A stretch of DNA of 64,000 nt from Ciona intestinalis (lineage: Eukaryota > Chordata > Ascidiacea > Phlebobranchia > Cionidae), in NCBI RefSeq assembly GCF_000224145.3, contig NC_020169.2, forward strand, positions 4,236,957-4,300,956. The letters run 5' to 3'. Of this stretch, positions 1-12,730 are shown piece by piece (positions within the stretch are counted from its first letter, which is position 1; every line of letters starts with the position of its first letter). Below the pieces are notes generated by a model, which saw only the letters and a program-made list of their open reading frames with translations, was not told the DNA's origin and did no database searches. The translations under genes were made by a program, and so were the position numbers.

Positions 1-208
1 TGATTATGTGGCGATTGAAATATATTTTGGCACGGCTTATTTATACAGACACCTAACAGCAAGGTAAGAGCTGCTTTAGCTTAAAACTGGGGATGCTGAA
101 ACAGTATGTGTCATCTGTTATAAAACAACACTTTTGTTTCTATTTTTATTAAATTTTATCAGTTGCCATTTTCTAACTATTTTTATTTAATATCTGACTC
201 CCATTTAG

Positions 209-1225
209 GAGAGCATCCCATTTGCCGTGGTTGGTTCAACACAGATGATTGAAGTAAAAGGGAAGAAGGTTCGAGGTCGTTTGTATCCATGGGGGGTGGT
301 GGAAGTGGAGAATCCTGATCATTGTGATTTTCTTAAACTAAGGACCATGTTGATGTAAGTTGTATTTATTTATATAAAATATTGCTACCAGGCATGATAT
401 ATGTGTTTTCTAAGAAAAAACTCTTTAGGCATTTGTTTGTGCATCACCATTGAGTGTTATTAAACTTTATGTAGATGATTGTATAGGTTGTTGAAAGGTT
501 AGTATAAATAAAATTTTCAATGGATATTTAGAAAACTTTTGTTTATATATAACATGACAAATACTCTTTACTAGAACACACATGCAAGATCTACAAGAAG
601 TAACTCATGATCTGCATTATGAAAACTTCAGAGCTCGTAGGTTGCAGTCAAAGGATGGAGAACCTGCGTAAGTTAATGTTACTAAATTGTCGATCATACA
701 TTTAAAAAAAAACTTAAATATAATCAGCCACAGAAGTGCATATGTAATAACTTGTGGGCACAAAGTGTGTGAAACATTAACAAATATATTAACATTAACA
801 AATATATCCAGCAATGTTTCGGTGGATAGTGGAAGCAACAACAGAGCTCTACAAGAGAAAGAAGCTGAGGTAAATCAACTGGTTTAATATATTTTATATT
901 ACATGGCCTATTTAAGGTGGATGTGCATTGAATGTGAAAGCATGACCATCCCTGCAACATTCTACATTGGATGTACTGTACAGTGTGATTCTGTTGCTCA
1001 TTTTGTATGGATGAGGACATATTGCTAAGAACTCCAGGGGTATGGGGTTTAGGTTTAAGTTGGTTTATTAACAAATTGTTGGTTCAAATAATTTTTAATA
1101 TAATATATTCCGTGTTATTTCAGCTTCAACGCATGCAAGAGATGGTTCAACAAATGCAAGCGCAGATTAAAGCTCAAAGTAAATCAAGTCCCACAGGATC
1201 AAAAGTTGTTTCTCATCAAATATAA
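209..1225 (+). CDS. SEPT2-like: septin, SEPT2-like (3' part of gene)
   Basis: GTP-binding cytoskeletal protein that polymerises into septin filaments at the cortex and cleavage furrow. Four exons are readable: 209-354, 575-667, 812-869 and 1124-1225 (stop), giving 133 in-frame codons. They cover the septin-unique element ([16 protein letters not shown], then [18 protein letters not shown]) and the C-terminal coiled coil ([20 protein letters not shown]), which match the SEPT2 subgroup closely. The GTPase domain lies upstream of the window. A further exon may end at position 63 before a GTAAGA donor, but its start and frame are unclear. An AATAAA-like signal follows the stop at about 1236. Family assignment is firm; the exact paralogue is inferred. 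Confidence 0.92.
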
Positions 1226-2463
1226 CTACAAGTGCAATAAACTGTACAATGTTGCTGCATTTATAGTTCTAAGAAGGACTAAGGCATGGTGATCTATTAT
1301 ATTCCACACACTGCATTGACTTTTGTGCTGTACAGTTTCCATACCCTTGCCATTTGCAGTGTTTAGAATTAATCATATTTTACAAACTTTTAGCAAAAAA
1401 ATGTTGCCTTCAAACTAAAATTCATGATTTTTTGGCATGCGTATATTCTATTCAGTTTTGGTTCAGTTTGTAAAAACCTATTATACAGTTACATCTGCGG
1501 CAACTTATTCATATCCTACACTGCTACTAAAATAATCTGGTTTTAAACCTTTTCCCCTTCAATGTATATACAAGTTAAGCCACTAAAATAACTCATTTTA
1601 TATTTCCATTTGTAAACATTGTATGTAAGATTTGGGTGAAATGCATGGTCAGAAGCACAATATGTCTCACTGATTAACTTTCACTAACAGATATGGCATT
1701 ATTACTCTGCTGTTAATTACTATTGCATGTTTGCGAGTGTGCCAGAAGCGCATTGTATCACTACCATTATATATATTAATAAATGCTGTATAACATTCGC
1801 AGTTTTTATATAGTTTTGTGCTCACTAATGCAATGTTAGACAAAATCCAGGCACTAGTGATGAATCTTCCGGTACGTTTCATATTAGGATGGTGGAAAGT
1901 GTTTTCGTCCTGGGTGGGGGTTAGTAGTTTTATCGGTTAGTTGTTACGAAGGTGAAGGATTCTTCACGAGCACCAAAATCGGGTTAAGTTGATGCTTCTG
2001 TTAATAATGAGAGTATATTAAACAAGCTAGTGTACTTTGTACATCTTTTTGATCGTCAGTAGACGAAAATGGTAGTTTTTATTTCATTGAAGATATCTAT
2101 GGTAAAGAGGGTTTCTCTCAGGATGTCTTATTTTATATTATCAGTTAGTTTTACCAGAGTTCGTAATTCGTATATAAACAGGAGTCAGGACTCTGGTTTA
2201 CCTATCTATCTCGTCATTTCAAACGGAATCGATCGCAATTTTTTTAATAAAATAATTGCCGGGCGCTATTGGTTGGCGTGCCATATGTGCTCAATGTGTC
2301 ACATGGGCAAATTGCCCGCCGTTTTGTCGCGTTTGTATGTATTTATGTATGTTGATCGAGCATTTTGTATGTAGAGAAAACTGCGTGGGCTTTGTACAAT
2401 TAAACTGGAATACGTACGAAAAGTAGTCTAAAAGTTTTTTGAATCGTGTAGTTAAACACAATT
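1226..2463. other. septin 3' UTR and CWC22 upstream region
   Basis: AT-rich spacer between two genes on the same strand. It should contain the septin 3' UTR and the CWC22 promoter and 5' UTR. I see no conserved coding exon; the open stretch at 2069-2374 has no recognisable protein features. Confidence 0.5.
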
Positions 2464-5400
2464 ATGGCAAGAAGCGATACAGAACGTCGAAGAACAAACG
2501 ATGAGCCGCCTACAAAGAAAAAGAAAGCAAACGACCAAATTGAAACAAAAACAGGAGGAGCGTATATTCCACCTGCTAAGCTGCGTATGCTACAGCAACA
2601 AATAACTGACAAACAAAGGTAGATATATCTTTACCTATAACTTTATCTGTAATGTAAAAATGTCTGTACATTATACTTTGTCTCATACAATTTACTTAAA
2701 TATTGCATACAGCGAGCCCTTACAAAATGTTGGCAACCTTACAGGTATATTTCTCTTCTGAAACGTATAGTTGTATAACAACTCATAAAACAAACCACGC
2801 AGCCCGGAATAAAAACATTACTTGCTCAGAGAATAAATCTTCTAGATTGCTTTCACAATTTATTGCATAAACTTTTAAAAACTGTTGTTTTTTTTTCAGT
2901 GTTGAATATCAGAGATTGAGTTGGGAAGCTTTAAAGAAAAGTATAAATGGTTTGGCGAATAAGGTCAACAAATCTAATATCAAGGATATTGTACAAGAAC
3001 TATTTCAGGAGAATATTGTCAGAGGAAGGTATGCATATATGGTGTGATCTGTGCCTGTGTTTTTATTTTACTCTTTCATACAAACATATAAATGTAAATT
3101 TGTAAAAAAATCCCATCATTTTTTACTAGTAGAATTTTTGATGACAGATTAAATTTTAGTTTAAATTAATTTTATTTTTTGGAAATGAAAAATATCACTG
3201 GTTTTGTATTTTTTATACTGATAAGCAACCATAAAAATTTATAAATTATTCCTATAAAATTTGTTTTAACTTTTGTTTCAGGGGAATCCTTGCAAGATCC
3301 ATTCTTCTTGCCCAGAATGCTTCACCTACTTTCACCCAAGTATATGCTGCCCTTACTGCCATCATCAACTCAAGGTTCCCACAAAATGGGGAATTAGTTT
3401 TACGTCGAGTTGTTTCACAGTTCCGAAAATCATTCAGAAGAAACCAAAAAGTAAGACAACTTAGATTATCAGATTAGATTTCCTAAACTATTAGTTGAGT
3501 TTTGGTTTTAATCGCCTGCTACACAAGTTTTATTGTAATAAAAAGTAAAATATACCTAATAATGGCCTAAAACATAAATCAAGCAAATGTTATCAAATGC
3601 CCTAAATTGAAAAAAAACCACCACTCTATTAAATATACCTGTAGTGTATAACCAGTTTGTTTATCTTTTCGCATGTAATAACAAAATAATAACATTTAAC
3701 AAAGCAGTTTTATTTATTTGTTAAACATTTCTTCCAGGATACTTGTCTTCATTCAGTTCAATTCATTGCCCACCTAATCAACCAGCAAGTAGCACACGAA
3801 ATTCTTGGATTGCAGATTCTAACCTTAATGTTGGAAACACCAACTGATGATTCTGTGGAAGTAAGAAACAAATGCATCAAAAATTAGTAGTTAGGATTTG
3901 ACATAGTATGTTTTTACATTCGGAAAATCATAGCATTTCCACAACCCTTTTAAAATTCTCAGGATAGGCTTGTATACTATGCAGCATATAAATGTTCTCA
4001 AGTGCCGAGGAATTTGACTGAAATTTGTGAAATGGTACAAGCTGGCACAGTTTTAAACAAACCCAGTGGCCTTTCTACAATATAAAAGTAAAATTTCATG
4101 CCGAAAACCCCTATAAAGTGTAAGAGTTTAGTTCCAAAATAGTTCTAAGTTTAATGAGTAGTATTACAGGTGGCTGTCGGATTTTTAAAAGAATGTGGTC
4201 AAAAACTTGGTGAACTTTCCCCAAGAGGTTTAGCTGCTGTGTTTGAACGACTACGAGTTATTTTACACGAACAACAGTTGGAAAAAAGAGTGCAATATAT
4301 GATAGAGGTGACATGTGTTATGTGTGGTTTGGTTTCACGCTTTTATTGTAAATTTTTTTAGGGGTTAAATTAGAAATGTGTTTGTGCACAATAACATACC
4401 AGAAGGGTGCTTTATTTACTCTCGAGTTTGTGATGACTGATTGACTGTCAACTTGGAAAAACTCAATAATTACAATGGTTGGAGTAGTAACTGGCTAACT
4501 GCGTACTGCTTAGTCAAGTACAGCCATGTCAACCCTGGTAGTGGATTCAAGCATGTATCCTCTAGTTTGAAACCACCTTGCATTTTTTTGGAAAGCAAGG
4601 GTAATAAAATAAATTTGGTCTACATCCAATGTCTCCTGATGGTCACCATAAGACCTTAACCACATTAAACAGAAATGTAAAGTTACTGGGTCAACTCTGG
4701 GCTAAATCTCAAGTCCAATGACATGTCATGCTGTAGTACCTTGCCCACTTAGAATAGAATATAAAATGTCAATGTTCTTTTTTTTCTTTTTCAGGTGATG
4801 TTTGCAATACGAAAAGATGGATTTAAAGAACATCCTTCTATGGTTGAAGAGTTAGATTTGGTTGATGAAAGTGACCAATTCACCCACATGCTAACCATAG
4901 ATGATGATAATGTTAAAGGGTTGGAAATGGAACTAAATGTCTTTCGAGTAGACCCGGAATTTCAGGAAAGTGAAGAAAATTACAAACAAATCAAAAAAGG
5001 TAAATATTATATTGAATTATGAATTATAATAAACAAAAACTAAATAAAGAATATGAGTTTACTGTTTTTGTTTTATTTTCCATCCGTTTTATTCAATCAC
5101 TTTTACACCTACAAAATCCTAAAACATAACTCTTTTATCTTAGACATCCTTGACCAGAGCAGCGAAGGATCAGGAAGCAGCGGATCATCTTCAGAGTCAT
5201 CTGATGATGAGGAAGAAGGTATTATAGTTAGTTATTTTTAAATATTTAGCAAAATTTGTTTTATATTTTTTTGTACTTTTTGGTCGGTTTTAACAACAAA
5301 GGATGCTCAACAACTATGTCCAACCTTGTACCAGTCATTTATTTAAAACTTTCAAACGACTTTTTCATGTTATAGAAATAAGAGAATCATGACAGTTTTA

Positions 5401-8400
5401 TATTTTTTCTTAAATTTCCACCATTTTTTTTAACAGAAGAAGACAAAACTGTTGAGATTGAAGATCGAACTGAAACTAATCTTGTCGCGTTACGTCGTAC
5501 AATTTATCTTGCCATCCAATCAAGTTTGTCGTATGAAGAATGTGCGCATAAGATATTAAAAATGGAATTTTCTGAAAAAGATTATGTGAGTTTTTATTTT
5601 TTGTCATAAATATTCACATTTATCAATATTCTTACCAAACTGAGTAAAAAACTTCTTTTGTAAATTAAATGATCATTTGACCTAAACCTTATATGACATT
5701 ATATTTGTCTCCAAAATAAATCTGAAACATTTTTTTCAGACAAAAATGAAAATAAACTTTTTTAAATTAAATCACATTTGATTTATTCTATCAATTTAGA
5801 CCTCCAAAATCTGGCACTTTCTTAGGTTCTTTGGCCGATCCATGTTTCAACTTAGCATAATGCACGCAAGCCATACAACTCTCTAAACTCCATTAGAAAA
5901 TGCATACTCAGTAATATATACATAACACCTTATATTATAACTACAGGGTGAAATATGTGCCATGATTATCGACTGTGCTTCACAACAACGAACTTATGAA
6001 AAGTTTTTTGGATTGTTGGGTGGGGTAAGTAGTTATTTTTAAACTTTTTAACATATTTAAAGCAAATTATGTTTACTTGCAAATGGTGAAATATTGCCGA
6101 CTGAAAAAGTCTGTAAGAGTAAGAAAAAAGCAAAAAAGGGGGAAATAGTAAATTTAAAAAAAATGAATGAAAAAAGGAGTTTAAAAAAATAAAGTTTATG
6201 TTTTAGCATACACTAACCTTTTATTTTAGTACCTTGATCACTGCTAATCCGTTTAATGAATGAAATTTTCCTTGCAGCGTTTTTGTTTGCTGAAGAAAGA
6301 ATTTATGGAACAATTTGAAACTTTATTTAAAGAGCAATACGACACAATACATCGCTTGGAAACTAACAAACTGAGAAATGTTGCAAAGGTTTCAACTTTA
6401 AAACTATTTTTTTCAATACCTATATAAAAAATTTAGTGTAGAAACTTCTACGAAATTTTTTTAAAAGTTTTAATTTTGCATGTACAATTTTTCAGTAGTG
6501 TTATTTAGTAATAAGTAAGTACTTTTAGCATTAGTGATCACTTACTTTTAATTAAAAACAAATAATTATAAAATTTTAATCAAATGACATTTGAATTTTT
6601 AGTGTATCGTATAATAAATTGTTACTGTATCGTATACATCTTGCGTTTTATTTAAAAGTTTTATTTTTGTATTTTTTTATAAAAAAAAATAGTTTAAAAT
6701 ATTTATAAGAAATTTTGGTATTTTTTCATAAAATAAATCTTCTTCCAGTTCTTTGCTCATCTTCTTCATTCCGACTCTCTTCCATGGAGTGTCCTTTCTC
6801 ACATCGTAATCACGGAGGACACAACAACATCATCTTCAAGAATTTTCATCAAGATTTTGTTCCAGGAGATTGCCGAGTACATGGGGATTACTAAGCTTAA
6901 TGAAAGACTGAAAGACCCGTATGTTAAACTGATTTATTTCATGGATTTCAGTAAAATCTTTAGTTAATCTAATTTATTTTATAGTTTTTGAGTAAAATTT
7001 CCTGTGACATTGTTAAAACAGAGATTGTGATTTTATTTTACAGTTAAACCCAATGTAAAGTACAGTTAAACCCGATGTTGTGAAACATTCGGAACCCTTG
7101 TGTGGCAGACAACGAAATAGTTATGACACGTGTCTTTGACTGAAATTGTTTATCCTAACATTGTAACTTTTTGTCCAGCACTCTTGCCCCATTTTACGAA
7201 GGTTTATTCCCAAGAGACAATCCAAAGAACTCCAGATTTTCGATCAACTTTTTTACGTCTATTGGACTGGGTGGTGTCACGTAAGTGCTGTGTTACTATA
7301 CAAGGATATGGAACAATATGTGGTATTTTGTTTAATTGAATCTTAATAATAGAATATAAGAATCATTATTTATGAAATATAAAATTTCTGGAAGTTTAAT
7401 ATTAAACATAAAAATGACTTTCCACAGTGATCAACTTGGTCAACATTTAAAAACTCAACTTAAAAAACTACATATTTAAAAAGTAGTAGTAAAGATATTT
7501 TTACTACTTTATATCTTAACTGAGTTTTTACCCCAGTGATGAACTTCGCGAACATTTGAAGAACTCAACGTATATTTTATCACAAAAATTGCAAGCGGAG
7601 CAATTAGCGGCTCTTGCTGCGGGCTCCTCTTCTTCTTCTTCATCTTCCTCATCAGATGATGAGTCATCTGATTCAACTTCATCATCAGGTTGGTCATGGT
7701 GGGGGGGGAGGGTGGGACTTATGATGGATTAATGTAAATTATTTATTCTTACTGTGGCGGGGCAGTTGTTGTAACATGGGTGCTCCGTTTTATATGTGTG
7801 TGCGCCTACCAGTTACCACGTATGTAACTTTAGGGAGATTTTTTTATTTTTAATGTGTGGATGGCAACTTAGACAAAGTATAAATTAAAAAAAAACCTGT
7901 TATTCACAAATGACAATCTCTGTAGAATGTAATTATTATGTTTTAATACTTTTTGTAGATTCTGATGCAAAAAAGAAAAAGAAATCAAAGAAAATGAAAC
8001 GAAAGTCCAAAAAAACTTCAAAAAAGAAGTCTTCCAAAAAATCTAAAAGAAAAAGAAAGAAAAGTGAAAGTTTCTCACAGAGCTCTTCTGAGGATAAGGA
8101 GGAAAACACTTCATCGGAGGACTTGGATCAACCTCCTCGTATGAAATCAACAGTAACGATGTTGAATGGTCCAACATCCAAAGATCGATCTGTGGAAGAA
8201 AGGGATGAGAAGAGCTCGGATGATGAGAGAGAGCAGGATCGGAGGAGAGAAAGATCTCCAAGGGAAGATGAGGAGTACAGGAGGCTCGAGGATGATATTT
8301 CGAATAAAATAAGATCCGAGCGCACAAGGCATCATAGAGGGAGTGAAGAGAGACAAATGGAAGATCGGAGGTCAAAACGTGAAGGGAGGCAGGAAAGTGA

Positions 8401-8950
8401 GAAGGAAGGGCGGCGTTCAAGAAGAGAGAAGAGTGTGGAAAAAGAGAAAGAAGAGCGAAGATCAAGACGTGTTGGGAGTGAAGAGAAAGATATGGAAGAG
8501 CGGACTTCAAGGCGGCGAGGAAGGGAGAATAATGAAAAGAAAGAACGGCAGTCTAGGAGAAATGGGAGTGTGGATAAAGAGAAAGAAGAACAAAGAACAA
8601 GACGTGTTGGGAGGGAAGAAAATGAGATGGAGGAGCAGCAATCAAGGTATGAAGGAAGGGAGAACAGAAGAGGAAGATCCGAGGAAAAATATCAGAAGTC
8701 ACAAAAACATTCATCTCATAAACGAAGGGAACGTTCACCTGAAAAACATGGATTAAAATCAAACATGGGTAACTCAAGTAGTGATAGCAGTGAAGAAAAT
8801 GCAAAAGAGAATCGATCAAGAGCAAAAGAAAAAAGAAATCAAAATAAGAGAGTAAAAAATAAGAAAAAGGTTCAGAGATCTGATAGTTCTTCTAGTAGTT
8901 CAAGTGAAAGAGACACTTACACTAGAAAACATCGCTCTAGAGTTTACTAG
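2464..8950 (+). CDS. CWC22: pre-mRNA-splicing factor CWC22
   Basis: Spliceosome protein that carries an MIF4G domain and an MA3 domain, binds eIF4A3 and delivers the exon-junction-complex core. Exons: 2464-2618, 2900-3028, 3282-3450, 3738-3860, 4170-4307, 4795-4999, 5144-5218, 5437-5585, 5947-6024, 6278-6388, 6749-6918, 7179-7280, 7537-7688, 7959-8950. They sum to 916 codons (915 aa; human is about 908). Diagnostic blocks include [109 protein letters not shown] and [14 protein letters not shown]. The last exon encodes a Lys/Ser then Arg/Glu/Ser-rich RS-like tail. The ATG at 2464 opens [11 protein letters not shown], and the next block aligns with the vertebrate N-terminal region. A poly(A) signal lies near 9094. 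Identification is near certain; each junction is a GT/AG with matching phase. Confidence 0.96.
4430..4760. repeat. interspersed repeat, family 2 copy
   Basis: In the CWC22 intron before 4795. Contains the recurrent ctgggctaaatctcaagtcc and a later gtagtaccttgcccac stretch, also seen (diverged) at about 17000, 52170, 54230 and 63690. A short non-autonomous element is likely; the termini are not resolved. Confidence 0.4.
7427..7479 (+). pseudogene. decayed duplicate of a CWC22 exon start (or alternative terminal exon)
   Basis: Within the intron 7281-7536, an acceptor-like ttccacag is followed by 53 nt that read, in the correct phase, [17 protein letters not shown] then stop. The genuine next exon at 7537 reads [15 protein letters not shown]. 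The two are clearly related, so this is a tandem duplicate of the exon start. If used, it would end CWC22 before the Ser-rich and RS tail. No poly(A) signal was confirmed right after it. Confidence 0.6.
7750..7845. repeat. SINE family 1 fragment
   Basis: Carries the family's typical stretch tggcggggcagttgttgtaa and the gttaccacgtatgtaacttt block. It is truncated, with no tRNA-like head, and sits in the last CWC22 intron. Confidence 0.6.
8359..8680 (+). repeat. 45-bp coding repeat in CWC22 tail
   Basis: Inside the last CWC22 exon the protein cycles with a 15-residue period: [75 protein letters not shown], with a partial unit on each side. Units begin at about 8411, 8456, 8501, 8546, 8591 and 8636. 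The alternating Arg and Glu blocks suggest a charged, possibly helical low-complexity segment. The unit is diverged at DNA level but keeps frame. Confidence 0.85.
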
Positions 8951-9679
8951 GTTGGAAAAAGAAAATGTGTTAGTAATGATAAATAACTTGTTCGATTTAA
9001 ATTAAAACAAGTGTTTAAAAATTATGTTGACCCATTTGTGAATTCATAAATGTAAATATTTTGTATGAATTTGCACGAAAACAGAAAACTTTGAAATAAA
9101 ATCACTATGCTTCTGTTTTGTACAATTATTTGTTGTATTAGTTCCTATTAATTCGTCTCACTCTGTAAAGTCTAATTTTTCAGCAGGGCAATTACTGCTC
9201 TTTTTAAAAAAAAATTAGAAAATTTCCGTAAATTTTCCTCTCAACTACCTGTTAAAAACAGCGATAAAAAGAAGATGGCAAAAAATTTTTTTTTTAAAAA
9301 GAAGCCAAACAAAATTAATAATAAAAAGTAGGCAGGAAAATGCAGTTTACTGTCCGGTGCAACAGCAAAGCTCTAATGAGTAAGCACGTGGTAAACTAAT
9401 TAGCATAATAATAATAACCTCTTTACTACAACTGTCAACTAAGCTTGATCAAAGACAATCTAGATTAGAACAACCAACAAAGCGGGATTCAGTGTCATTG
9501 GTGACTGTGAAGCAGTAGGTGGAATGTATTTATATATGTATTATAACCTATGAAGATTTATGATGTATGAGTATTGAGTAATTGGTAAAAATATGTGTAA
9601 ATATACGTGTTGGAGAATTTGGACAAACTTTAAACCCAGCAAACACAAAACGAATTCATAACATTTATAAAGTATAACA
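8951..9679. other. CWC22 3' UTR and spacer
   Basis: Begins with the CWC22 3' UTR (AATAAA at about 9094). The rest is AT-rich spacer leading into the satellite array. No gene seen. Confidence 0.6.
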
Positions 9680-9879
9680 AAACTCGAAAAAAAACATTTT
9701 TTGCAAAAGTCAAAAAAGTGAGATTCTACCTCAACGCATGATACGGGTATCATGTGTTTGTAAGAAAGCTTGAAAAAATCCAATATTTTTATACAAAGTC
9801 GAAAAAGTGAGATTCTACCCCAACCGCGATACCGGTATCATGTGTTTGTACCAAACTTAAAAAAATCCATTTTTTGGTT

Positions 9880-10222
9880 ATTTCTAAAAAACTGAGATTC
9901 TACTCCAACGCATGATACGGGTATCATATGTTAGTACCAAAACTCGAAAAAAAACATTTTTTGCCAATTTTGAAAAAATAAGATTTAACCCCAACGCATG
10001 ATACGGGTATCATGTGTATGTATCAAAACTCGAAAAATTCCATTTTTTGCCTATTTCTAAAAAACTGAGATTCTACTCCAACGCATGATACGGGTATCAT
10101 ATGTTAGTACCAAAACTCGAAAAAAAACATTTTTTGCCAATTTTGAAAAAATAAGATTTAACCCCAACGCATGATACGGGTATCATGTGTATGTATCAAA
10201 ACTCGAAAAATTCCATTTTTTG
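9880..10222. repeat. two-unit higher-order repeat within the satellite
   Basis: A dimer of two distinguishable satellite variants (one with atatgttagtaccaaaactc, the next with aagatttaaccccaacgc and tgtatgtatcaaaactcg) occurs twice in succession with essentially no differences. This implies recent duplication of a two-unit block. Confidence 0.8.
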
Positions 10223-10457
10223 CCAATTTTAAAAAAGTGAGATTTTACCCCAACGCCTGATATGGGTATCATATGTCTGTATCAAAACTCGAAAAAAATC
10301 ATTTTTTGCTAAAATAAAAAAGTGAGATTCTACCCCAACACATGATACTGGCATCATGTGTTTGTACCAAAATTCGAAAAAATCCATTTTTTGCCAATTT
10401 TGAAAAAGTGAGATTTTACTCCAACGCATGATACCGGTATCATGTGTCTGTATCAAA

Positions 10458-10507
10458 NNNNNNNNNNNNNNNNNNNNNNNNNNNNNNNNNNNNNNNNNNN
10501 NNNNNNN
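10458..10507. other. assembly gap (50 N)
   Basis: Fixed 50-base run of N inside the satellite array; the true size is probably unknown. Confidence 1.
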
Positions 10508-12383
10508 AAGTGAGATTCTACCCCAATGCATGAAACGAGATCATGTGTTTGTACCAAAACTCGAAAAAAAACATTTTTTGCCTATTTTTGAAAAATGAGA
10601 TTTTACCCCAACGCATGATACGGGTATCATGTGTTTGTACCAAAACTCGAAAAAAATCATTTTTTACCAATTTTAAAAAAGTGAGATTTTACCCCAATGC
10701 ATGAAACGGACATGTGTACCAAAACTCGAAAAATCAATTTTTCTGCCAATTTTGAAAAATAAGATTTAACCCCAACGCATGATACGGGTATCATGTGTTT
10801 GTACCAAAACTAAAAAAAACATTTTTTGCTATTTTTGAAAAATTGAGATTTTACCCCAACGCATGATACCGGTATCATGTGTCTGTACCAAAACTCGAAA
10901 AATATCATTTTTTGCCAATTTAAAAAAAGTGAGATTTTACCCCAATGCATGAAACGGTATCATGTGTTTGTACCAAAACTCGAAAAAATCCATTTTTTGC
11001 CATTTTTGAAAAACTGAGATTTACCCCAACGCATGATACGGGTATTATGTGTTTGTCCAAAACTCGAAAAAATCAATTTTTTGTCATTTTTGAAAAATTG
11101 AGATTTTACCCCAACGCATGATACCGGTATCATGTGTCTGTACCAAAACTCGAAAAATATCATTTTTTGTCATTTTTGAAAAATAAGATTTAACCCCAAC
11201 GCATGATACGGGTATCATGTGTTTGTATCAAAACTCAAAAAAAAACATTTTTTGTCATTTTTGAAAAATTGAGATTTTACCCCAACGCATGATACCGGTA
11301 TCATGTGTCTGTATCAAAACTCGAAAAATATCATTTTTTTACAATTTAAAAAAAGTGAGATTTTACCCCAACGCATGATACGGGTATCATGTGTTTGTAC
11401 CAAAACTCGAAAAATCAATTTTTTGCCATTTTTAAAAAATAAGATTTAACCCCAACGCATGATACGGGTATCATGTGTTTGTACCAAAACTGAAAAATAA
11501 AATTTTTTGTCATTTTTGAAAAACTGAGATTTTACCCCAACGCATGATACGAGTATCATGTGTCTGTATCAAAACTCGAAAAAATTCATTTTTTGCTAAA
11601 ATTTAAAAAAGTGAGATTTTACCCCAATGCATGAAACGGGATCATGTGTTTGTACCAAAACTCGAAAAATCAATTTTTCTGCCAATTTTAAAAAATAAGA
11701 TTTAACCCCAACGCATGATACGGGTATCATGTGTTTGTTTTAAAACTTGAAAAATTGGAATTTTTAGTCATTTTTGAAAAATTGAGATTCTACCCCAACC
11801 CATGATGCGAGTATCATGTGTCTGTATCAAAACTCGAAAAAATTCATTTTTTTGCTAAAATAAAAAAGTGAGCTTCTACCCCAACGCATGATACGGGTAT
11901 CATGCGTCTGTACCAAAACTCAAAAAAAAACATTTTTTGCCAATTTTGAAAAAATAAGATTTAACCCCAACGCATCATACAGGTATCATGTGTCTGTATC
12001 AAAACTCGAAAAAAAAAATTTTTTTACAATTTTTAAAAAGTGAGATTCTACCCCAACGCATGATATCATGTGTTTGTACCAAAACTCGAAAAAAAAATTT
12101 TTTTACCAATTTTATAAAAGTGAGATTTTACCCCAACGCATGATACGGGTATCATGTGTTTGTACCAAAACTCGAAAAAAAAATTTTTTTGCTAATTTTG
12201 AAAAATTGAGATTCTACCCCAACGCATGATACCGGTATCATGTGTTTGTACCAAAACTCGAAAAAATCCATTTTTTGCCAAGTTTAAAAATTGAGATTTT
12301 ACCCCAACATACCAAAACTCGAAAAAAAAACATTTTTTGCCAGTTTTGAAAAAGTGAGATGCTACCTCAACGCATGATATGGG

Positions 12384-12680
12384 TGCCTATGATTTTTCAG
12401 AAGAATTTTTTTCTGAATTTTGCCAGCTCCTTAAAAGTTTGCATCCTGCCATTTAAAATACAACATAATCATTTTTGTGATGACTGTGTGTATTGTAATC
12501 AATGAATATATACTGTATAGAAATAATATTTAACAATCTAATAAAGTTTTTCTTATATATATAGCACCCACTTCCACCTTGAAACTAAAATTTCAAATTG
12601 TTAATATTTTTAACTTTAAAAATAAGAGTCTGTTTTAACTTGCTATATAATGAATATGAGCGAAAATGATTTTTGAATAT
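12384..12680. repeat. first copy of satellite right-flank sequence
   Basis: About 297 bp beginning tgatttttcagaagaatttt that matches 13902-14223 nearly base for base, apart from an extra ~27 bp in the second copy. It stops abruptly at the N gap, after which satellite resumes. Likely the same genomic flank placed twice. Confidence 0.9.
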
Positions 12681-12730
12681 NNNNNNNNNNNNNNNNNNNN
12701 NNNNNNNNNNNNNNNNNNNNNNNNNNNNNN
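12681..12730. other. assembly gap (50 N)
   Basis: 50 N joining unique flank sequence directly to more satellite. Confidence 1.

Noticed and set aside
2069-2374. 101-codon plus-strand open frame before CWC22
   Set aside because: Low-complexity composition, no domain, no conserved block; more likely promoter and 5' UTR sequence.
8043-8825. Minus-strand open frames opposite the CWC22 tail
   Set aside because: They are reflections of the purine-rich RS-like coding exon on the plus strand.
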